Positions 38,501 to 51,200 of a stretch of DNA of 64,000 bases are shown here, piece by piece. The stretch lies in NCBI GenBank assembly GCA_964017155.1, contig OZ024861.1, forward strand, positions 28,163,645-28,227,644, read 5' to 3'. Numbering within the stretch: the stretch's first letter is position 1; each line of letters starts with the position of its first letter. Origin of the DNA: Oasisia sp. SBJ-2009 (Eukaryota > Annelida > Polychaeta > Sabellida > Siboglinidae). The notes below the pieces were generated by a model. The model did no database searches. It saw only the letters and a program-made list of their open reading frames with translations, and was not told the DNA's origin. Both the position numbers and the translations under genes were made by a program.

Positions 38501-41500
38501 AGTGGTGTGTATCATGAGCCAGAGAAAACTGTTTTCCCCAAAACAGGAGTTATCCACAAATCACACAATTCATGTTAACATGCATGGTTTTTCAGTGTAT
38601 ACAATTTATATGCTGCATGAACGATGAATAGTGAGAAAGTTATCACCCACTAACAGGCTGGTAGTCACTGCTCTAAAGCGCAGTCCACCAACAGTCTGAC
38701 TGTTACTGTTCTGTAGCATAGTCCACCAACAGCCTGACTGTCACTGTTCTGTAGTATATCCACCAACAGTCTGGCTGTCACTGTTCTGTAGTATATCCAC
38801 CAACAGTCTGGCTGTCACTGTTCTGTAGCATAGTCCACCAACAGTCTGACTGTCACTGTTCTGTAGTATATCCACCAACAGTCTGGCTGTCACTGTTCTG
38901 TAGTATATCCACCAACAGTCTGACTGTCACTGTTCTGTAGTATATCCACCAACAGTCTGACTGTCACTGTTCTGTAGTATATCCACCAACAGTCTGGCTG
39001 TCACTGTTCTGTAGTATATCCACCAACAGTCTGACTGTCACTGTTCTGTAGTATATCCACCAACAGTCTGACTGTCACTGTTCTGTAGTATATCCACCAA
39101 CAGTCTGGCTGTCACTGTTCTGTAGTATATCCACCAACAGTCTGACTGTCACTGTTCTGTAGTATATCCACCAACAGTCTGACTGTCACTGTTCTGTAGT
39201 ATATCCACCAACAGTCTGGCTGTCACTGTTCTGTAGTATATCCACCAACAGTCTGACTGTCACTGTTCTGTAGTATATCCACCAACAGTCTGACTGTCAC
39301 TGTTCTGTAGTATATCCACCAACAGTCTGGCTGTCACTGTTCTGTAGTATATCCACCAACAGTCTGACTGTCACTGTTCTGTAGTATATCCACCAACAGT
39401 CTGACTGTCACTGTTCTGTAGTATATCCACCAACAGTCTGGCTGTCACTGTTCTGTAGTATATCCACCAACAGTCTGACTGTCACTGTTCTGTAGTATAT
39501 CCACCAACAGTCTGACTGTCACTGTTCTGTAGTATATCCACCAACAGTCTGGCTGTCACTGTTCTGTAGTATATCCACCAACAGTCTGACTGTCACTGTT
39601 CTGTAGTATATCCACCAACAGTCTGACTGTCACTGTTCTGTAGTATATCCACCAACAGTCTGGCTGTCACTGTTCTGTAGTATATCCACCAACAGTCTGA
39701 CTGTCACTGTTCTGTAGTATATCCACCAACAGTCTGACTGTCACTGTTCTGTAGTATATCCACCAACAGTCTGACTGTCACTGTTCTGTAGTATATCCAC
39801 CAACAGTCTGGCTGTCACTGTTCTGTAGCATAGTCCACCAACAGTCTGACTGTCACTGTTCTGTAGTATATCCACCAACAGTCTGGCTGTCACTGTTCTG
39901 TAGTATATCCACCAACAGTCTGACTGTCACTGTTCTGTAGTATATCCACCAACAGTCTGGCTGTCACTGTTCTGTAGTATATCCACCAACAGTCTGACTG
40001 TCACTGTTCTGTAGTATATCCACCAACAGTCTGACTGTCACTGTTCTGTAGTATATCCACCAACAGTCTGGCTGTCACTGTTCTGTAGTATATCCACCAA
40101 CAGTCTGACTGTCACTGTTCTGTAGTATATCCACCAACAGTCTGACTGTCACTGTTCTGTAGTATATCCACCAACAGTCTGACTGTCACTGTTCTGTAGT
40201 ATATTCACCAACAGTCTGACTGTCACTGTTCTGTAGTATATCCACCAACAGTCTGACTGTCACTGTTCTGTAGTATATCCACCAACAGTCTGACTGTCAC
40301 TGTTCTGTAGTATATTCACCAACAGTCTGACTGTCACTGTTCTGTAGTATATCCACCAACAGTCTGGCTGTCACTGTTCTGTATCTTAATTCTTCAGGTA
40401 ATGAGCCAGATTCCAACCCTCATGCTGGAGATGAGAACTCCAACAGTACACTCGACCACAGTGCCCTAAGCACTGTGTCAGACACGTTGAAGGCTGGATT
40501 CCAGACAGGGGCACTTGAAGAAGCCCTTGGGGTTGAAATGACAGATGTGAAAGTATCTGCCCCTGTGCCCCCTGTAAATGACAGTTCATGGAGTGAGTTT
40601 CTTGAGACAGCAGCTAACAGCACTGAAAGCAGCGAGGGACTGCGTAAACCAACACAGATCGTAGCTGAGTGGAAGAAGACACATCAGCAAGAGGGAGCCA
40701 CCTTCCCTACTGAAGTTCTCATCAAGTTCCTGGATGATAAGGTAGCTATTATTTGTATCTATTATTTATGTATTTAGTGTTCTCCATGTTATGCAATTCA
40801 CTACACGGATTTTGCATACACTATTATGTGGTGATCTGAAGTGTATACGTGATGGGCAAATTTCAACAGTTAGCTAAACATGTAATATGTTTTATTACTT
40901 ACAGAAGTAGCTACAGTGTTGTCTATCTAGAGTCAAAGCTGCACATAAGTCCAGCTTTTTTTTTTAACGTATGCCGCGGGTCGGGAATTGCCGGGAAATG
41001 ATAAAATGGTTGATTTTTAATAAAGTGGATTTTCAGAACAAACCATGTATTCCACACGTGTTGCTAACTTTATTTCACTGAATTCGTCTTAAAGTATCAA
41101 AAAAACGATTAAATATGTCGCTACCCAACTTGCTGCTAACGTCGTTATGGCGGATCGACTTTTAAAACGACGGAAACGGCCCAACTTTCAGCGCGCTCAA
41201 ACGTAAACATTGCTCCTTGCAACGCGGCCATATTTCGTATCGTCTTGTTGGAAATGATCCCTTCCGTACGCTGCCGAAGTCAAAAGTCGACGACATCCGT
41301 ACATAAATTAGTTATCAGCGTCGAAAGTGCCGTGAAACTATCCAATCACAAACTGTCTCAGCCGGTTGCTTGGCAGCCCGACCTCACGCGAACCATATAT
41401 GGTGATCGCGGCCACGTAGCTAATTAAAATTGACCTTATGCAACGACGCCAGCCAATCACGGTGCGGCTTCAAGATGAATGACCTGTATGTGTCATGGCG

Positions 41501-42172
41501 TCCGATCGACGAAAGATCCGTACGGTTTACCAATTTGAAAGAAAGAAATGATATAATAAACGCAAATAAGCTGAATGCGCGGGAGGTAGCATGAACAGCA
41601 TGCATGATGCTGTTCAGTCGCACAACGGACCCGCGGAAGCGGCAGCGAACGGGGAAAGAAATGCCGACGGCGACGTCGGGCTGGCCTTGCTACGCAGCTA
41701 CGGCTGCCGGCCGCCTTCGACCCGGACTCTCACCGACAGCGGCGCTGGCACTGGCGTCGCCGAAGTTTGTCGCTCTATCAGTCGGAAGTTACATTTATTT
41801 ATTTATTACAGAAAATAATTTGACTGAATTTGTTTCATTCATATTAACCCAATGTGGAATTAATATAAAACGAAAGGTGGTACTGTTGTTGGATTTACTT
41901 TTCTAGCATTATTTTGTTCTTATCAAATATGAGAAGTATTTTAGGTAATTAAATTTTTAAACAGTTTATTTAACATTAAATAATTAATTAAACATTAATT
42001 GTGGTAGCGTATGCTTATCATTTATTATATGTGTGCATGAAATTGACCAATTATTTAGTAATAGATGTATGTGTTGTGTGTGTGTGTGTATATATATATA
42101 TATTATATATGATATAAATATGTGTATATATATTATATATATATATATAGGTCCTACATATATACATATATG

Positions 42173-42216
<44 letters not shown>

Positions 42217-45200
42217 ATATACATATATATCAAATTTTATTTCATAAAAGACAACATTACATAATACATATACAATGTATGAGTACGCTTGGCCAGTGAT
42301 GAATTTCTTCGCCGCCGCCGCCGCTTGTGTAAACTATATTTTCCCCATATATATATACTGAATATGGTTCACACACTTTCATTATATATCTACCACATGT
42401 TGCTGGTATGAAAAACAGTCATAATGCTGACTTTACACTGGTGTTATTAAAAATATTTGATGTTCATTTGGTTTTTTGCCGTTTTCTCAAAACTGACTTT
42501 TCGACAATATTGCTATTTTGCGGGAGGTCTCCCGAAAAAACCTAGGAGTCTGATTTTTTTACCGTGTATTCCCTATGGTACAGTGAGTGCAATGATGCTT
42601 TTTAAACATGATAGCTTTTATATAAAGATTATTATTGATGACTGAAGTTGTTATAATATTTGGAAAAACGGAAGAAATTCTTCGCAATTTCTTTTTTATA
42701 ATAAATATTGTAAGGAGTTGAACAAAAACAGCATCATTGCACTCTACAACACTTCAGTGGATCATAACAGACAACAAAGAAAGAAACATATGCACAGTTT
42801 TACTGCAAGACCTCCCGCAAAATCATGTGTAGCTATTTTCACAGAAAAGCCGGTTGCCATGGTTACGGTTATGCAAATGAGATGAAATTATACAATTGGT
42901 CATCTTTTCCCACCAGAAACACATCCTGAAAGTTTTATAAAGATTGCTTCTCTGGTTGTTGAGATATCATCAAAATCCATTTCCCGACCAGTGTCCTACC
43001 TTAATTAAACAAATATTATCATTGTAAAATAATAATTTACAACATAATGATATGATAAGTATGTAAAGTTGTTAAGATATATTTTGTGTCACCTAGCAAA
43101 TAGATGCAAATAGAAGTTTATATCTAATATATATCATGTCATTTAATCTGTTATTGATTTACATGAAACGTCTGTTTTGGACTTACACATATTTGATACT
43201 AGACAGATAATATGTATGTGTTCAGGGCAATGCTTTCTTTTTGGGTTATAAGTATTCAGTGTTTAATCTATTACACCACCAATGAAACATAATATCTTTA
43301 TTTTTTTAATATTGATGTATTAGGTAAGCCCATTGTTAATAACATAAACCTATACAAGAAGCTACACATACATGGCAAATAATTTGAGGAATGGCCACCT
43401 GTTGGTTGCTTGGCAATATGAATTAGGCACTGAAGCAACACTTTTATACCTACAGTTAACGCTCATGCCAGTACAAAAGCAATACAACTTGTTTGTTTTC
43501 TATTTGGTGAATATTATTATCTCATCACTGTCATGTATGAATAACCGATTTTCCTATGAAATGGACAACCATTTCTGCTATTAAAGTTAATGACTGTAAT
43601 TTGTTTTTATAATGGCAGCCCTGGCCTTGTAGCAGTAACAGTATACTTCTTGATTTCATTACAAATTATTACCTGAATGAGACCTTGTGAATGCCAATGG
43701 GACAGAAAATATTCCCTTCATAGAAAATACTACAGCATGCTCAAATGTTGTCTTAGTTGCATTTAAAGGTTACATAATAATGCAATTATGCACTGAGGAT
43801 CAACAAAATGACTAGAGCATAAATTTATGCCCACAAAAACCAAAGAAAGAGAAAGCTTAGAAGAACTAGTTGACAAGGCATAATTGTGGTCTTGTCAATG
43901 GATTCACAAAGTATTATATTTGCGAGGTTTTGATATATGTTTGATTGGCATGCAGAAATTTAATTTCTGTTAGTGGTTTCATCTGTGTTTCGTCACATTC
44001 CTTTAGTCCCCATTCCTTTCATAGTGTGGACTCTAGAACTCTTTGAATTGTTGCTGAAAAATTTCAATTGGAGCTATGTGTTTACAGAATACACATGTTG
44101 TATGGTGTGAACATGTACTGTATGCTTGCAGGACACAGTGGTAGAAGACCTGGTCACTCCTGATGGCCCGTGGCAGGTCAAGGCCACGCTAATTGGCACA
44201 GCTGACCAGAAAGGCACATTGCTAGGCAGTGTCACCATGGATGTTGTCAAAGGCATTGCAACCTTTGACACTCTCGCCATCTCGCACTCTGGGACCTATG
44301 ACATCATGTTCCAAGTCGTCCGACCGGAGACAGTCCGCATCACTGTGAATGTGTCCGAGGTGGTTGTGGTGAAGAGAAAGATCACAGTGGAGATGTCACC
44401 ACTGAATGCAGTTGTTGACATTCCATTCAGTCTCAGTGTCACAGTGAAGGACGTCAGTGGCTGGAAGACTGTCACAAACCTTGACTGGCAGGTCAGTTGA
44501 TAACTCTTTCTTACAGCAAACACACTGAAAACTGTGCAGCAAAATAGTGGCTAAAACTTGTCTGTATACTGTAAAAGTATGAAATCATTCAAACAGAATG
44601 AACATATATTTTTCAACAGTTTATATTATAGTGAAAACAGCTCAAATCAATGGTGCATCATTAATGTCTTAGGCTAACTTCACCAAACAATTGTCTTAGC
44701 CATTACTAATTATGATGTATTTGTGACAATTTGGGTTTCGCTTTTGATATAATCAATTAAGCTATTGAAGCTATTGCTTGATGATTCATAATAGTCTGAT
44801 AGTAAGAGAAATGACGCTGTTATAATATTTACATATTTGGTGGTTTTAAGGACAGAGTGTATGCATAATTCAGAACATGACTAGTGAACATTTCAAATTT
44901 AAAGCAAACTATTTCATTAAACTCAATTTTTTTTTCTTCTTGAAATCCTTGTAGACAATTGCTCTGTATTCATGTTCTTTGCTGTGACAAGTTCAAGGCT
45001 ATTCTAGGATAATATAGCAATAATAATAATATTTTAATTTATACATCATGGAATCCTAGGCTAATACCCTATTTACTAGTGTTTTCAATTTCTGCTTATG
45101 GAAGATAACCCCATAGTTTACATGCCAAGTGTATTTTTAAGAAAGGCTAACACAACGTATTTGGCTCTGCTGAACAGAACATGATTCATTATCAGAAGTA

Positions 45201-48200
45201 TTATAATTGAAATGTATAGAATATGTTTATTATAGTTATTGCAAAGTTTTTTAAACTTAGCAATAAAGACATCGAGTTGCTTATTGTAGAAGTGTAACAG
45301 GTGTTAACAATGTTGTTTTGAAATGGCAAGATTAATCTATGAACGCCGCCATAATAATTTGTCAACAGGGTGAAACATGGAGCTGCAAGCTAGTGTTGGA
45401 CGTTGAAGCTCCCGGCACGTTGACAGCTGACAAGGCCACTGAGCAGGTAGATGTCACTACGGGCATCGCCACATTCAGAAATGTCACCGCCAGTTCGCCC
45501 GGCTCGTATGCCGTCAAGGTGTACATGAAGTCATCGAGCGGCTCCTACTCTGTCGTGAAGCATTACGTGCTGCAAGTGAACGTGTCAGATTTGAAGATAG
45601 TCGTCAAGAAGTTTGTCCAGCTGAAGTTTGCTGCCAAGTACGAGCTGATCACTGGCAAGCACCAGGTGTTCCAAGCTGCCCTCAAGAACCACTTCTACAA
45701 GCTGTATGCCACCAGCCAAGTGGTCTTCTCCAACTTCAACTTCAAGCAAGGTACGTGGCGTGGAGCGGCAGTTTTTCATTTGGTGGTTCCTTGTGTACAT
45801 CGTGGGCTTTACAGTCTTTTGATTATCGTTAAGTTTCACAATACTGTGGCTGGTGTCAGTTAGTCTGTACACCCTGCAAACAGTTACAGTTAGTTTGTCC
45901 CAAAATAATGTGTATCTGTTTACCTGCTGCAGTTTAAAATGTCAAGATGCATAGTGTAATTGTTAATTACGTCTGCTTTGTCAAATCAGTCATGTGTACT
46001 TTTTGCGACTTGTCATCTATCAATACAGTCAGTGCCACTGTATGTGTCACTGTGCCATTTCAGGTAGCATCGTGGCATCGTTTGATGCGGCCAGCTCCTC
46101 AGACTCTGCCCTGGATGCAATGCTGGATGCCCTGGCAGCTGAAGTGAAAGACCAGAAAAGCATCAAATTTGAGGGCAAAGACTATCCGTATGAGAAGAAC
46201 AGTATGTTGGTCGACCATAGGTCATACGGAGCCGTGGAGAAGGCAGTAAGTGACTGTTCACTTATCTCTAGCACTATGTACGATGACACAATAACTGGCT
46301 GTACAAATCTTCTGTGAAGATACGTTTTGCAATGTCAAGCCTGCATAGCCAAATGTACCCAGGATGATGAAACTGATAGATACATACAACTATTCTGTAT
46401 AACTGTGAGTCTGTCTGTATGAGTCTGTATCTGTTAGACTTGCCTATGTTACACCAATTGAACATGCCTGAGTTGTACCTGTTTCTATTAGCCCTGTCTC
46501 TCAGATCTTTCTCTATTAGACCTTTCTCTCAGATCTATCTCTATTAGACCTGTTTTTAGAGCTGTGGCTGTTGGACCTGTGTCTGTTGGACCTGTGTCTG
46601 TTTGACCTGTCTTTTGGACCTATGTCTGTTGGACAAGATGTCATCCTTCTGCTGAATGTTTTCCTTTCTGTGTTCAAGGTACGTCGTAAATTTTTATACT
46701 TTCCCAAGAAGAGGAGATTGGTAAGATTATGATTATAGACTGCTATTTGTACTTATGCTGTTCATTGTTATGGTTTACTAGAAGTTCATTCTAATAGTAA
46801 TGTTTATTATGTTAATACTAATTCTGTTCACATTTACTCAGTTCATCATCGCATAAAATGTGTATTGATAAAACTATTGGGTACCTTTGGAATAAATCTT
46901 GTCAACCTTTTCCAAAAAGGTAAGTTCTTATATAGCACAGTATTCAGTCCTCAGGACCGTTGAAAGCACTTTTATACTTCCCTGGCAAACCTCTTCTATC
47001 AAACACCATCTCAACTTCTCTGGGAAGCATCCAGCCATAAGCTGCAATTAATGCACGAAGGCTGCTCGTACACATATCCACCACTGTCTATAGCCAGCTA
47101 CTCAGTTTATACAGCTGATTGAAATGGAGCAGTGTGGAGTGAAAAAACTTGCCCAAGGTTTTAACACTGCAGCACAGAATACGAACTAGGGTTCTCTTAG
47201 TCGAGAGTCCAAAGCTCTACCCCTGAGCCATTGTGCCCTTCCTAGGTGCTTAGCAAGAATAATTGATGGAAAGTTTAAGATGGCAGATATGCTAAACATA
47301 ACACTTAACTTATTCAATTCCCTGAACGATATACACAAATATCCATAGCACAAATAATCACATAGTACTAATTACATTTTTGTTAGGCTGGATTGTTAGG
47401 TTACAGATGATATACACTACCAGAATATAAGTAGGTAATTGTTGGATGCCAGCCCAATCAAATATAGGGCCCGTAAGTGTGTCATGATTAATGGCGTGAA
47501 TCTGCGCGATTGGAGCTCATTGGGGTCTAAGCGAGACAATTGGGGACTGGTCACAAGAATAATACACAATAAAATAGTTTACGGGATTTGCATTTTACAT
47601 TGCTGTACATTGTGGTTTCGATAAGCACTTATATCTGACAAGTTGTCTAAATTCGCATAATCATAACACATGTGTACGTTTGCCCCAAACAGGTTGTACT
47701 ACGCGAAAAATGGCACTTTTCATTATTAGTCAAGATCGCCAAACACAAGTACTTGCTGCTATTGCCATGGCAACCATCATTATAATCGATTAAAATTCAT
47801 GATTTCCACGATCATTGTCACCGGCAAAGTGTTCCACTGCTTCTGCTTGTAATAATCCTTCGGACAGTATAACTGAAATAGTTAGACTGGAACCGTTCGA
47901 TTATTACAACCAAAAACAAAACGAAGTCCTATACGTTAACATGGAGAATATGGACCTCCTGTCCCCAACTGCCTCCAGCCTCGTTTTCGCGCGCGAGACT
48001 TACACACCCTATTAGCACTTTATAGACATCACCTATGGCCATGTGATCTGCATATTGGTATACTGAAATGGTAACATCTCGGTAAAAATGTATATACAAG
48101 AACCTCTTACTCTGTTGCAGGAGACAGTCAGTGTCACAAATTGCCTTTAGGCTTACTAAAATCTATCAGTAATAAAGGTTACACTAATGCTCACTTACTC

Positions 48201-51200
48201 AGTGTGTTCTGTGAATGACATGCTAGTTGACTAAAGCTCAGTGGGTACACTGGTGTGTTTGTTGACTGATGCTCACCATGTTCTCTGATGTGTTTGTTCA
48301 GTTGTAGCTCAGTGTGTTCTCCGGTGTGTTCCAGGAGTCAGGCTTGCCACCAGGAGCCATCATTGCCATCAGTGTGATCTCTGCTCTGGGCGTGTGCATC
48401 CTCATCGTTATCCTGCTGATGTTCGCTAAGAAGAAGAGTGAGAGGAAGACTGTTGGTGAGTTGATAGATATATGTTAATAACAGCATTGACCTAGAGCTC
48501 AAGACACTGAATATCAAACTGTCAACTGTGGAAACATCTCATGGTCATATTTTCAACATCTGCAACTAACTATAATCAGGCTGCCTGTTATGTGTATGTA
48601 TGCTAAGCTTTTCTTCCTGTGCGCTTGCATGTTGATTGTGTTCTGCTTCATTTATGACCAATACAAATTTTTTTTATCGAAAATTCCCATGGTGTTCATA
48701 CTAAGTGCATCTGTGTTTATCTGCTCCTTCGTCCTGCATGCCAAAAGTAGCCATGCTTGTTCTTTACCGTGCCTGCTACTTCACCATGCCTGCTAAATTA
48801 CTCTGCCGGTCATTATCATGCCTGCTAAATTACCCTGCCTGCCATTATCATGCCTGCTAATTACTCTGCCTATTATTATCATGCCTGCTAATTAATCTGC
48901 CTGTCATTATCATGCCTGCTAATTACCCTGCCTGTCATTATCATGCCTGCTAATTTACCCTGCCTGTCATTATCATGCCTGCTGATTTACCCTGCCTGTC
49001 AATATCATGCCTGCTAATTTACCCTGCCTGTCATTATCATGCCTGCTAATTTACCCTGCCTGTCATTATCATGCCTGCTAATTTACCCTGCCTGTCATTA
49101 TCATGCCTGCTGATTTACCCTGCCTGTTTATTACCATGCCTGCTACTATACTATGGCTGTCACTTTAAATTGCCTGTCACTTTGCCATACCCTACTTGGC
49201 ACTTTGCACTACATGTACTTACACTTTGCCCTGCCTGCCACTTTACCCTGCCTGTCACTTTACCCTGCCTGTCACTTTACCCTGTCTGTCACTTTACCCT
49301 GCCTGTCACTTTGCCCTGCCTGTCACTTTACCCTGCCTGTCACTTTACCCTGCCTGTCACTTTACCCTGCCTGTCACTTTGCCCTGCCTGTCAATTTACC
49401 CTGCCTGTCACTTTACCCTGCCTGTCACTTTACCCTGCCTGTCACTTTACCCTGCCTGTCACTTTACCCTGCCTGTCACTTTACCCTGCCTGTCACTTTA
49501 CCCTGCCTGTCACTTTACCCTGCCTGTCACTTTACCCTGCCTGTCACTTTACCCTGCCTGTCACTTTACCCTGCCTGTCACTTTACCCTGCCTGTCACTT
49601 TACCCTGCCTGTCACTTTACCCTGTCTGTCACTTTGCCCTGCCTGTCACTTTACCCTGCCTGTCACTTTGCCCTGTCTGTCACTTTGCCCTGCCTGTCAC
49701 TTTGCCCTGCCTGCCACTTTGCCCTACCTGTCACTTTGTCCTACTTACCTGTTTGCCCTACCTATCATTTTGCCCTGCCTACCACAATACCCTACTTACC
49801 ACTTCACCCACTGCTGCCTTAACTGACGCTGCTGTCTGTTGCTAGCTAGACACCACGTGTCTTTCGCTGCTGAAGCTGGATATGCCACTCAATATAACAC
49901 TACCTATACCAGGCACCAGCCTTTACCTTGTAGATCTAGAGCTGTGTCACAAGACTACCGTAGAGCAGCAGGTGACACAGGCAGACGTTAATAGTAAGCT
50001 CAGGTAATTGCAATGCTACCATAATTTGGAGTAGAGTGCATCCTGTAACAGCCAGTGATTGCTTGGCCTAGTTATTTTTATTGTAGACAGAACAATTATT
50101 ACGACAATCACATATGCCTGGCTATAAAACATTTCATCCAGTGGCCTATGTCAGCAGATTTGAGAACTTACTGGTCCACCAGTAAATGTCAAGTTGAGAT
50201 TCTCACAGCCAATTCTGGAGCTACTGATTTTCTGTTTACACATTCCATTTCTGAACAAAGGTAAATTCAGCCCCATGTTCTGATAAAGAAGCTGTTGAAT
50301 CTTGAAATTAATTGTCTTATTCTATGGATTACGCAGTTTCTATGTAACAGACCACTGTGCATTAGACGTAATGCACATCTATGTAGAGAACCTCTACTGT
50401 CAGATTAAATTATGCTAAATATAGGAATTATGCAAGGATATGTTCTTTCTCCAGTTCTTTTTTCAATTTATACACACGAAATACCGCGCAATAATCCAAT
50501 ACTTACCTTGGTCAAAAACGCAGATGACATGGCCCCTATAGATGAGTAATCTTTTTCTCAGTACTACCTCCAAATTGAATCATTAACTTGTTAGTTTAAG
50601 TCCAGCATTTTACTCGATAACATGGTAACTAGCATTCCTTAAACACAGGCTAGTTGCCAGTTTTCACCATAGCCACGCTAGGCCATTCTGGGTAATTAAA
50701 ATTTGGAAACATTTATAGGGCACTGTGCTATTTGTGAGCGTTGCTTTACGTTAGCAGGATCCCAAATGAAAAATTTTTGACACCATATAATATTGTCATT
50801 AACTTGATATACCCTATTATAGCAACTGGCTTAAATTTGGCAGGACGTAATTTTGTTTGCATAAATTATGCTAATTAGCTGACAATATGGCTGCCGCGAC
50901 AGCCGAAAGGGGCTCAATTTTCAAACATGATATACGCATGGATATGAAATTAACAACAGTCAAAGATAATACATAGATATTACAGAAACGAAATGCAAAT
51001 ATTTTTACATTTATACAATTTTGTTCTTATATTCTAGCACCTAATGTGGTCAATTACCTAGAATATTCATGCTTAATGCAAAATCACATTCCACCATTTA
51101 AACAAAAAGTTATTTCCTTTATTCCTTAGCCAATTATATAAGAGACAATGCTGAAAAATCAGAGCAACATCTTTAATGGTGTTGGAGATAATAATGTTTG

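Noticed and set aside
38668..40384. Possible CRISPR-like array of regularly spaced repeats
   Set aside because: Units are contiguous with no unique spacers, and the context is a eukaryotic intron; it is a satellite.
47165..47240. Possible tRNA gene on the minus strand
   Set aside because: A- and B-box-like segments belong to a SINE head; the sequence continues into a SINE core, and a proper cloverleaf could not be drawn.
49071..49845. Three overlapping frames rich in LPCLSLYPACHF
   Set aside because: Produced by the 17-bp satellite in intron 29; all frames open equally.
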